Assembly (NCBI GenBank): GCA_034509425.1
Contig: JAVTVJ010000298.1
Coordinates: 186,001-250,000, forward strand
Source of the DNA: Eopsaltria australis
Lineage: Eukaryota; Chordata; Aves; Passeriformes; Petroicidae
DNA length: 64,000 nucleotides
Reading direction: 5' to 3'
Shown here piece by piece: positions 13,395-23,925 of the stretch; position 1 is the stretch's first letter; the number at the start of each line of letters is the position of its first letter. The position numbers and the translations under genes are program-made. The notes below the pieces were generated by a model. It saw nothing but the letters and a program-made list of their open reading frames with translations, was not told where the DNA came from and searched no databases.

Positions 13395-16300
13395 TGTATG
13401 TCCATACTTACACTAGTCTTTCTAGTTTCACTTACACTCAGTGCCAAATAAAACTGCTCAAGAGTGTGAATATTAATGTTCACAGCGTGATTAACCATCT
13501 TAATGTAGATATTAAAAATTAGCTAGCTCAGTAGGAATCTGTATGTTACACTTTTTTTCTCTTTGTTGATGTTAAAGGGACCATAAGATGACCAGTTCAT
13601 ATATAGATGCTTGAAACCACATATTGTGCATCTATATATATATATATATACATCTAAAAATATAAAAAGCCTTTATACTTGTATACTGTCCTCTCAACAG
13701 TTTCAATAAGCAAAAACAGCTGCCAGAGATTAGCTTTACATATATGCTCCCTCCTCACTACATTTCAAAGAGCCATAGTCCATTCATCAACTGCAAAGCT
13801 GAAGAAAGGTGGGAAGAACTCAGAAAAGCCAGAGAATCCATCTAATATTATAATGCTCAGAAAAGAGGCTCTACTTTCACTCCTGACCTGTTTTACAGGT
13901 ATCATTCAGACACCAGTATGTAAAACTCGTAATTCCAACATGTTACCAAGAATTCCTTCCATGCATCAATAGCAATCAGTAGCCATTCAGATACTAGAAC
14001 TGAATTTATGACCTCACAGTTTACTCTGCACCATTTCTGAGACCAAGGCCTATGTTAAAGGATTTGTACATGCCACAATCACCTCTCATGATGCATAGGT
14101 CTTCTGCAGATGGCATAAATACAAGTTGTTCTCTAGATATATTGGCTACTCTGTACATACACAGGGAGCTGGGCCCAGCTTGCTCCTAAAATCAGATTAA
14201 ATGTGTCTTTAAGCTACATGTGCTGCCCTATCTTTCAGTTGTTACACTAGCCTTGAGACACAAGGACCTAGTCTGTTGCTACCAGAGAGTTGGAATATGG
14301 GTTTGTTGCCTATGTCAGGTAAAGTGTCTCTTCTTTAAGATACTCTTGATGCTATTGGTGAAAATAAATAGTAATTTTTATATATTTTTTTTTTAAATCT
14401 TGCTTTTCATTCAGCTCTTTAAAGCTTTCCACCTTTCTGTAAGGAAACAATTTGTAAAAAAAATTAAAGTCCTTACAGACTACAATAATAACAACAGTAT
14501 TTGTCTTAAACTGCTCAATTTTATCAGAAATAAGTATATCCTAGTCTTGTACTTTGTCAGAAATATTAAAATAACATTTGTTAAAAAAGAACTTTGGAAA
14601 GGTGTAATAATTTGGGAATAGTTTACTTGAACTACACATTTGATATTATAACCATCTGAAAGGCTCTGACAATCTTGTGGAAATTACTTGGTAACAAGAG
14701 TAGAATTAGTGAGATATAAGCATAAAATTCTGTTGCAGTTGTGGTGCAGGTGAGTGTCACAGCAGTGCTGTGCCCCTATGCACACCCAGGGCACTCAAGG
14801 GATCAATTCCCTGGCTAGACCAGGAACACCCCAACTGTCCCCAGCTGAGAGACAAGGTGTTGATAAGAGATATTAGATTGATTTTTGCCAAGGTGGCTGA
14901 TTTAGCTCCTCTCTGCCTGCACAACAAATTATTGGACTATTTCATACTGGGTCTCTCTAGGTGTGAATTTCAACCAGTTTTAGAGATTCCCTCAGGCATT
15001 CCCTGCTGGATTTAGTCCTTTAGGTATTTTTCAAGTGATTTTCACGGCAGAGAGGACCGAACTGTGGGTATGTAAGATGCAGTCAGGTCAGAAGAAACTG
15101 TTCCTACAGATGCAGAAATGGACAGGCAGGACATTCCTGCCAGGGATTTGCAAGAACGGGGGGAATGAGGCAGAGGCACAGTCTCTCTGGCCACAATGAC
15201 ATCAACAGGACTGGCAGGAACAGGGGCTGGTAACACCATCTGCCAACAGTCAAGACAAGCAATTATCAATCAGACACAGAGCCCATCCAGGGAGTCTTTT
15301 CAAAAGCAGATGGGGCCAGAGGTCTGTTACAGTTTTTTACTTCAAGTTAAAATCTTGATTTATGGAAGAAGGGAGCCTTCTAAATTCAAATAATGTGGCT
15401 ATTACGTGTGGGAGTAATCTTTCTGCCTGGTACAGGAGGAGAGAGAACACGATGGGGAAGGTGATTTTCTCAGGATGAGGTTCATTCTTTACAAGAGGGC
15501 TGTGCTGGCCCCTGGAGTTTCCCTAAATACAGGAAGCTCAAATGCACAATTCATGGCAGATCTTGTAATGCGGAGACTGAGATTTTGAAATTTGTCCGAG
15601 GTTGCTGAACAGTTTCTGGGTTTGCTGAGTTTTGTCAGTAACACATTTTAAACTACCTTCTGTATAAAATATCACAACATGAAAATGAAGGTAGTGGCAG
15701 AAAGAACTTAAATCCTGTGTCTTGTATTTTGTCTTCTGTCTTTCAAAAGATATTCTAAGCACAGCTGTATCTTTTTGTCCTGAGTGAATAAAGGCTGGTA
15801 ACAAATCTGTCTGACAAAGGAAAGCAAGATAAAACTTTGCAATGAGAGGGTGAGACTGTTATGGCACTGCTGGTCCATTAGTCCTGTTTTCTGGAACGAT
15901 CAGAAACCTGCTAATTCCCACCCAACCCAAAAAACTATGCTTGGTAAGTTCAAGGCTTCAGCAGAAAATAACAATGGGCTTCTGACTGGGAAACTATCTT
16001 AATAGGATTCAGTAAAAAAAAAAAAACCTACATTAAATTTTATAATCACAGTCTGCTTACTATCATTAACGATGTTTTGCTTGTATCCCCAAACAAATCA
16101 TGATTAATAGCAAAAGGCTCCCGGACATAAAATGTAATTTATTAATTATCAGACTTCTGTTAATTAAGAGCTATAGTTATATTGTACCATCATTAGTATA
16201 ACATTGTTTTTACCATCACTGACATGAAGAAGAGCAAGATTTAAGTCTGAGACTGATATTTCATCCATATGAGAACTGCATTAATGCATCAACATTCTTC

Positions 16301-17008
16301 CAATACATCTCTATGGCAAATATGCAGATTAATATGAATAGTGTTGTGTACTGACCAAAGTCTTATTCTTAATATGGAAATATTTCTATATATCAGTCAT
16401 TATGAACATGTGGCCTCACATGTTATAGCACAGGTGAAAACAGAGGCATGCATCCCAATTGTTGTCATGAATCCCATAGGGGTTGGATTCCATCCCTGCA
16501 TGTGAAAAGCATGCAGCTTCTTTCAAAAAAAAATTTCTAGTGATACAAACCCATTAAAAGAATGATGAGTAACCAGTTTAAAGCATGGATAAAAACCATG
16601 TGGTACTACAGAAAAAGAAACTCAGTATTTTATTTTACTGAAACAATAAAAGTAAGGATATTTACATAATCTCATGTATCCATGCTGATATTATAGTATC
16701 AAAATCTCTGCAGAGCAGTCCAGTAAATGTTTATTTCTGCTATTGGTAATTGTCTTTAACAGGTAATCCCATTTTCCTTGAAATCCATGAGTGTGGAAGG
16801 TGCATTTATAATGTGAGCTTTAGCTATAAGGGGAGAAACATGGATGAAAAGTTCTGTAAAAAAAATCAGTGAGACAAAGTCCCTCTGGAACTGGCATCCG
16901 AACTGCAGGCAAATATCTATGTGTGGTTATTATATTCATGGGCAAGATTTTATGCTGTTCTTATTTGAATACATAAAAAACTAGATTCAAAAATATGCTT
17001 TTCACCAT
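13395..17008. other. AT-rich single-copy DNA, no gene seen
   Basis: No gene or clear transposon. A (TA)9 run lies at 13,633-13,650. A moderately GC-richer patch at 14,720-15,500 has no resemblance I can name. The stretch 15,960-16,240 is dense in TAAT/ATTA homeodomain-type cores and is listed in the findings as possible conserved non-coding DNA. Confidence 0.5.
13633..13650. repeat. (TA)9 dinucleotide repeat
   Basis: Nine uninterrupted TA units. Confidence 0.9.
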
Positions 17009-17940
17009 AGGCTGAAGGGAAAATGGCAGAAGGCCTTTAAAATTCATTTTGGGCATAGTTATTTTATACCTAAAGCTCTGACCTGGTAGTTCTTCTGGGA
17101 AGATGGGAGCTAACAAGCAATGACAGGGGAATAAAAGGGTTTTTCCCATGTGCAGCATTTTCAGCTTTCCAGGTTCTTTTGTTCTCATCAGTTTTTGAGT
17201 GAGATGGACAAAAACATCCAATAACCTGAGAATTTCCTGACCTGCTCTTTCCAGTGACACAATCTTACATGAAAACAATTCCTAAATCATGTCACTCATG
17301 TGCAAGTACAACTGCAGTAAGATCAAACCAGTTTTCAGCAACATGGCCTAACTACAAATTCCAGGCAAACTTCTGCCACTTCTCAGGGACTAACACAAAA
17401 GGCACAAAAGCAAGGAAATTATTTGATCTTGAGGCAACAGCTTTACTTTCACCTGTGATACCCAAGAACTGTTGACTAGAAGGGTAGAGACATAGCAATA
17501 GAATACTGCTAGGTAAAGGACACATTTCCTTCAGGCTCTTCTGCTCTGAAGTAGAAAAACACTTTACCTGCTGTGACAACAGAAAAAGAGGAAAATTGTT
17601 TGTCTCCTGGCTGGTAGCTTAGCAGTATCACCCTGCTGGGCAGAGGTGCCAGAGAGCCACAGCAGCCCTGGGGCTGGGTCAGTCGAGGCTTCCTGATGCA
17701 GATATTCCCTGTGCTGCCACTTGGTGTCAAGGGACATGTCCAGAGCCAAACCGTGAGCTTCTGGGCTGGCTCCAGCTGTAGCAAAGGGCTTTGCAAGCCT
17801 CACACAAATGGGTTGGTTTGGGGTACATTTTGCTTTTGTTTCTCCCTCAGAGCACAAGACCTCAGGATTAATCCACCTCGTATCCCTTCTGCTTCTGCCA
17901 CCAGAGGGCATGAGGAGCCAAACTTTGGTGGCTTCAGAGA
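17009..17940. repeat. Inverted duplication, arm A
   Basis: The reverse complement of this segment is found again at 21,758-22,844. Anchors run in the expected reversed order. TAGGCTGAAGGG at 17,009 pairs with CTTTAGCCCTA at about 22,834-22,844. CTGGGAAGATGGGAGCTAA at about 17,096 pairs with TTAGCTCCCATCTTCCCAG near 22,710-22,728. GTCGAGGCTTCCTG at about 17,681 pairs with CAGGAAGCCTCGAC near 21,845-21,858. GAGCCAAACTTTGG at about 17,915 pairs with AGAAGTTTGGCTCC near 21,769. By hand alignment the core 17,320-17,695 is about 97% identical to arm B, with about 11 differences, while the outer parts are nearer 80%. Arm A has about 150 bp near 17,700-17,850 that arm B lacks. I do not recognise the duplicated sequence as a named transposon. 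Confidence 0.88.
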
Positions 17941-20900
17941 TAAATTCTCCTTTTCCTACCGAAGGAACAGAATGACTACACTACATTTTGTCATCTCTGC
18001 ATGCCTAGCCAGGCTGCTGATTGGGAAGGAAGAAACTGGAGATTTCCTTCAGAAGGGAGGAAATCCAAGAACATACCCTTGTGTGTACCTTTCTTTCTGA
18101 GTCTCTCTGCACATTTCATCTTCTGTAACCCAGATTATGTGTACAGGAAACAGACACTGCTTTGTCCCCTAGCTGTGGGAATGTATTCCTCCAGAAGGAA
18201 AAGGTCACATTATGCACCTGTCAATGATCTTTTGTTTGCTGCCTTGTGGAAGCATGCCAAAGGGAATGTGGCCCTAGAGTGCAACGTTAGCTTTCTCTTC
18301 ATGTGCTGCATGACTACTGCCTTTATCATGACACAGATGATATCCACAGTTTGGGTATTCAGAAATTCTACAGGAAACTGGGGCTCGTCAGTTTGGTGAC
18401 TACTTAGCTGAACTGACAAATAAGTTTCAATTTGATGAACATATCACCTCATTAATTTTTTCAAGATCCAAACCATGCAGCTTCTCACAGGTAGGGGAAC
18501 CATTTCCTTAAATTTAAGGGTATCATTCTAAATGCATCTAACAGAGAAAAGTAAACTTTGAGGTGTGGAGGAGCTTCATGTTGGTGTCTGTGATAAATTC
18601 ATATGGTGCCATCCTTAAAAGGGTTTCCATAGCAGAGGAGGATGACAAGAACCATGTCCCTTCTGAAGATGCAGAGGGTGGTCTATAGGAAATAGATAGT
18701 AATCAAAAATTTTAACAGCAGCCCTTACTGTTTTTCTGATCTGTTTCTGATGACCCAGAAGTCCTAGCAACACTCATCACTATTCTTTCAGGGTCACCTA
18801 TCTACAGTAGGGAAGTTTTTAAAAAATATTCCCTGGAGAATGATCAGCAGTTACTCTCTTTAACACCTGAAAATATTGCATGTGCTATAGTTTCTTACAA
18901 TTAATAGACTGGAAATCTTTCTGTAAATGATGACTTTTTGTCAAATTTTTGGGGAACTTAACTGAAGTCCTAGTCCTTTATTTCACCAAATAAGGTCAAT
19001 ATGATTGTAATGATTTAATTAATTCTATGCCACCATATGGGCAGTTAGAAAGAGTTTATTGCTTTAAACATTTATGACCAGAGGTCTCGGGCTGAGAACA
19101 GACCATTTTTACCTGTGAAAACTGTTTTCCATTTTCATAGTTGGAAAACCAGCTCTCAGAAGTAAAAACAGATGGTTTGATCCAAAATACTTGCATTGAT
19201 ATCAAGGCAGAAATAGGAGCATGATGCCCAATGTCTGAACAGCTTTTGCCCCTCCTGGAGCTGCTGATCTCTTCCCCACAGGCAGAGGAAAGCTATGCTT
19301 TGATCTGTTTTTGATGACCTGATAAAAGACATTTCTGAATTTCCCTGAATACCTTGAAAGAGAATGTTCTCTTAATGTCTCGCCAGATACATGTGCTGAA
19401 AAGCTGTCACAAATTCATTAGAAACCTGGAGACTGAAGGAATGTTTTTCAAAAGAAAAAAATTTGTTAGTGAAACAAGCTGGAGGGTTTATTATCCTCTA
19501 AGTTTTGAACTTAACCATTTCCAGTTTTTCTGTTAAGCAGCAATAGAACATACAAAAAGAAAATTACTTCGTATCTGCAAAGCAGCAGGAGCAGGTGAGG
19601 GTACCACCCATACCTGGTGAAGACTAAGGATGTCACTTTTCACTATTTGGATGTAGAAATAAGGGGCTGTTTCCAAAAACTAGGCTTAAGAGGATGTAAA
19701 AGAACTAAGCTGTACAGCAAAGCTCTTCAGCAAACCTTCATACGTGGAACAGAATGATCAGGAAAAGTTAGATGAAGTTTCATTCTACTGGGATAACTAA
19801 ACAGAAGTTGTAGGCCATGAGAAGAAACATGAGTAACTTGATCATATTGTTCAGGAATTATAGGGCAATGTGCAGGAAGAGCATATAGGTGTGCCAACAT
19901 AAGCCAGGGCAACACAAGCATACTCTTTCTCAAAACAGCCAAGAAAAATTCTGTTTTTAGCAAAGGAGTCCAGTAATTACACTACACCAGATATTTGTTT
20001 GTTCTTTCCCTTTCACTGTGAATTTCTTGAAAGTTTTTTGTGGACTATCCTTCACAGGGCTCACTTCCTAGTTCCTAGGGGTAAAAAATTCGTTGCTGTG
20101 TTTGTGATTGTAATCTACTATGTGGTACTTCTGTATCTGATGCTCTTTCCCCTTTCACCTGGTTTCACATAGCATAAAAAGTTCTTTCATAAACTTTTTT
20201 TTGTAGTTTTTTTCATTAACTGATTGGCACCAAATCTCACTTATGCTCTAGTTATCTTTTCCAGTGAATTGAGCAAACTGTACATATCCTGGTTTTCAAG
20301 CCATGGTGCCACTTGGCTTCTGCTGATATCAACTGTTCAACTTCTTAGACGCTTGAAAAATTGGAATTATACCAACAAAGCTTTCCATCTCCCCAGGAAC
20401 ATAGGAAATGTCTTTTAATAGATATTCTGGCAGACACATCAAGTAATACACCGCTAAAACATGCATGTAAAAACTTCAAACAGAAGGTGGAGAAACATCT
20501 GTTGAAGAGCCTCTATTAATCAGGGACCAGAAGAGGTGATGATATGTTTGATATGTTCAGCCTTTTTTCTTTCTTGCTTTCAAATGTTGCTGTCTTTCCT
20601 TTGATAGTTAGGTCATCTTTATAAAATGGGGGTTGGCCACAAGCACATGTTCCTGGGAATTGCTCTTTTTTTTCTGGCTTTCAGTTTCTATAGGAAATGT
20701 CACCTGTGTATTGAAACAGAGGAAAGTCTCAGCGACCAGGAGGCACCATCAGTTCTGGCTGCCCCTACACCGCCACCCTCTGACTCCTCCAACTCTGCCC
20801 ATGGCCCAGTACCCCATCTCAGCCCCCTGGGGCCATCATCTTCTGTCCCACTGAAACCATAGCAGAGCTGGTCTCCTGTTCCTCACAACCCTGCCCTGAC

Positions 20901-21757
20901 CAGAGGGGGGCCATGCCAACCCAAATGCACCTGTGGGTCTGCATCCTGGACCAGCCTCAGTCCCCTCCTGAGCAGCTCATGATGCCTAGGGCTGAAGCTG
21001 TCCATGTACCCAAAAAGTGCCCTGCTTCTGGCTGGGTGTGGAATGGTCCTTGGCAGCCAAGCTCTATCCCATAGGAAATCCCTGATGCTCCCAGTTTCTG
21101 GGCACAGGGAGCTGCCAGCCTGGTGGTGACCTGACAAAAAGACCCCAGGCTGTTGCATCAATACTGTGTGACCATGTGGGGATGAATGAGGAGGTGCCTG
21201 AGTCAGACTCACAGAACAGTCTTCCATAAATAACAGGAGATTGGGATGGGATGGGATGGGATGGGATGGGATGGGATGGGATGGGATGGGATGGGATGGG
21301 ATAGAGCTGTGTGTTGGGCTTCTTCTCAAACTCACAGGGTTGGACTTTGCCCCACACTCCTCCACGTCACTTCCACACAGAAGAGTTAAACTGGAGTGGT
21401 AGCATTATAAAACAGCGGCCCAGAGGCTGTAGTTTGCTATTCAATTTTATTTTGTTTTCTCAGTTAAACTGACTTTATTAATTTCGGTAAAAGTTACTAA
21501 ATAGGTGACAATATCACTAAACAGCAATTTTCATGGCACACAATACTGTGTCAGTAGTCTGTATAAATTTGTAAAAAAGGCCTGGCCCTGATGTTTCCTT
21601 AAATCTGACAAGGTCCCTGGGAAGACATCCCTCTGACCAACCCACAAATGCCTTCCAGGTTCCCTGCTGAACATGTGGGGAAAGCTCTCATAAATAAAAG
21701 GCACTTCTCCTGGAAACTCCAGCCTTCCCAGGCAGCCTGGTCAGGGACTGCACTGTC
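17941..21757. other. Spacer between inverted arms, no gene recognised
   Basis: About 3.8 kb separates the two arms. It holds no recognisable gene. Its right half (20,700-21,370) is GC-richer and contains the GGGAT repeat. Frames at 18,001-18,399, 20,626-20,862 and 20,883-21,365 are unrecognised; the last is partly an artefact of the pentanucleotide repeat. A weak extension of arm homology may reach about 18,050 and 21,690, around a shared CCAGGCTGC..TGGGAAGG block. Confidence 0.5.
21243..21302. repeat. (GGGAT)12 perfect pentanucleotide repeat
   Basis: Twelve uninterrupted 5-bp units (60 bp) lie inside the spacer of the inverted duplication. On the minus strand any frame through it reads as a short proline/histidine/serine repeat, which explains the open frames there. 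The absence of interruptions suggests recent expansion and likely length polymorphism. Confidence 0.95.
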
Positions 21758-22844
21758 TAGGAGCTACCAGAAGTTTGGCTCCTCGTTCCCTCTGGCAGCA
21801 GAACCAGATGGGATGAGAGGTGGCTGAAGTCTGAGTGCCTGCAGCAGGAAGCCTCGACTGACCCAGCCCCACGGCTGCTGTGGCTCTCTGGCACCTCTGC
21901 CCATCAGGGTGATACTGCTAAGCTACCAGCCAGGAGACAAACGATTTTCCTCTTTTTCTGTTGTCACAGCAGGTAAAGTGTTTTTCTACTTCAGAGCAGA
22001 AGAGCCTGAAGGAAATGTGTCCTTTACCTAGCAGCATTCTCTTGCTGTGTCTCTACCCTTCTAGTCAACAGTTCTTGGGTATCACAGGTGAAAGTAAAGC
22101 TGTTGCCTCAAGATCAAATAATTTCCTTGCTTTTTGTGCCTTTTGTGTTAGTCCCTGAGAAGTGGCAGAAGTTTGCCTGGAAGTTGTAGTTAGACCATGT
22201 TACTGAAAACTGGTTTGATCTTATTGCAGTTGCATATGTGTGAAATGATTTGGGGTCTAATGTTGTTACTTCCTTAATTTTTTTGCTCTTTCACGTTGGA
22301 TAATGCTTTTAAACTGACTTGGCCAATCCTGTTGCAAGCATGTAATTCCTTACAGGTGGATTATTCCAATAGGCTGGCTACTGCCTCTCCCATACTCCAT
22401 TTCAGAGGCAGCTTGTTCTGTAAGAGCTTAAGTCAGCTGTCTGGCCATGCTGAGAAGGGCAGCCAAGGGCTGCCAGTTTCAAATGAGACTGGAATGGCTG
22501 TACATGGCATTATTATCCCATGACTCCTCAGGGATGCCAGTAGAAAATTGGATTTACACAAAAAGGATCTCTAAAAAGAGCAGGTCAGGAAACACTCCAT
22601 ATTTTGGACATTTTGTCTGTCTCACTCATGAATTGATTACAACAAAAGAAACTGGAAAACTGAAAATGCTTCATGTGGGAAATATGTTTTATTCCCCTGC
22701 CTTTGATTCTTAGCTCCCATCTTCCCAGAGGAAATAGCAGAAAAGGGAGAAAGAAAAGAGAACAGATTCTGGTCAGAATTTGAGGTAGAGTAGCTATGCT
22801 GATGGTAGATTTCAAAGGCCTTCTGTCACTTGTCTTTAGCCCTA
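21758..22844. repeat. Inverted duplication, arm B
   Basis: This is the reverse-complement partner of 17,009-17,940. The most similar part, 21,845-22,225, differs at only about 11 positions over about 375 bp. In this core a minus-strand frame of arm A (17,352-17,579) and a plus-strand frame here (from 21,961) encode the same first 58 residues. They differ there only by synonymous changes, until a one-base T insertion shifts the frame in this arm. Arm B carries about 310 bp at about 22,255-22,575 that are missing from arm A. It lacks the 150 bp that arm A has near 17,700-17,850. No TG...CA LTR ends or transposon terminal repeats are evident to me. Confidence 0.88.
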
Positions 22845-23291
22845 CAGTGCAACCATTTCAAACCTATCATTAATTTATTCTGAAACAAACTGAGTGGATG
22901 TAAATCCCTATGGGATTCTAGGCAACCACAAAAATGCATATTGTCATTGTCATGCATGATTGCATATTTATTGTGGCTGACCTATTGGAATTTCACCATG
23001 CTGAGTTTATTTCAGGCCAGAACACTCCTATGTTTCTGAAATGTTTACTGTTTCCTTATTACTCTGCTATTCTATGGGAACACATTGTCCTCAGACCAAG
23101 GCAAAAAACCCCAGTCAGTCATGTTCTTGGCTGTAGAAATATGTGTCATGTCCAAGGTCAAAGTGTTATGAACCAATATACAGAATTAGAATCACTACAG
23201 CTAAACATGATTTCTAACCTTTCTTTGCATTATTTACAGAAGTTTTAAAGGAACAGAATTTTTACCCAGACTCAAAAACTATTACACAGTA
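22845..23291. other. Single-copy DNA between arm B and the LTR
   Basis: About 450 bp with no gene or repeat recognised. The frame at 22,934-23,248 has no known resemblance. Confidence 0.5.
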
Positions 23292-23925
23292 TGCTGGTTT
23301 TGTCTGGATCAGACTTAATTTTTCATCCTAGTAACTGGTACAGCGCTGTGGGGTTGATTTAGTATGAGAATAATGTTGATAACACACTGATGTTTTGGCT
23401 GTTGCTGAGCAGTGCTTATCCTAAATCAAGGGCTTTTCAGTCCCTGATGCTCTGCCAGGGAGGAGCTGCACAAAAAGCTGGGAGGCAGCATAGTCAGGAG
23501 AACTGACCCAAACTGCCCAAATGGATATCCCATAGCACAGAATGCCATGCCCAGTAAATGAACAGGGGAGAGTTGGGTGGAAGGGGACTGTTCATGGCTC
23601 AGGGATGGGCTGGGCATCAGTCAGCAGGTGATGTGAAATTCTATTGTACATTGCTTGTTATTCTGGCTTTGCTACTCTCTCTCTATTCAAAATATTTTAC
23701 TATTATTTTTGGTATTGTTGTTGTTGTTATTATATTTATTTGATTATTTATTTTTTAATTTTATTTTTTATTTATTATTAGGATTGTATTTTTTTTGAAT
23801 TAATAAATTTTTCTTATCTGAAACTACAAAGTGTACCTTTTCTTTTTAAATCTCCTCCCCACAGGGACAAGGAGTAGGGAGTGTGGAGAGTGAGCGAGAG
23901 GCTGTCTAATGGCTAAACCATGTCG
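23292..23925 (+). mobile_element. ERVL-type solo LTR, second family, sense on + strand
   Basis: The left end TGCTGGTTTTGTCTGGATCA and the following blocks match the widespread avian ERVL-type LTR that begins TGTGCTGGTTTTGGCTGGGA. The blocks are a GTTGATAACACACTGATGTT region, TGCTGAGCAGTGCTTA, an 'AAGCTGGGAGG' region and 'CCCAAATGGATATCCCATA'. Downstream come an A/T-rich stretch, an AATAAA at 23,802-23,807, TTCTTATCTGAAACTAC, and a terminus near GGCTAAACCATGTC. Only an LTR is present, with no internal proviral sequence. I found no exact target-site duplication, so the precise ends are uncertain by a few bases. Divergence is substantial and the copy is old. Confidence 0.85.

Noticed and set aside
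20883..21365. 160-codon minus-strand frame, the second-longest in the window
   Set aside because: It runs through the (GGGAT)12 array, which cannot give stops in that frame, and through GC-rich DNA. There is no recognisable domain.
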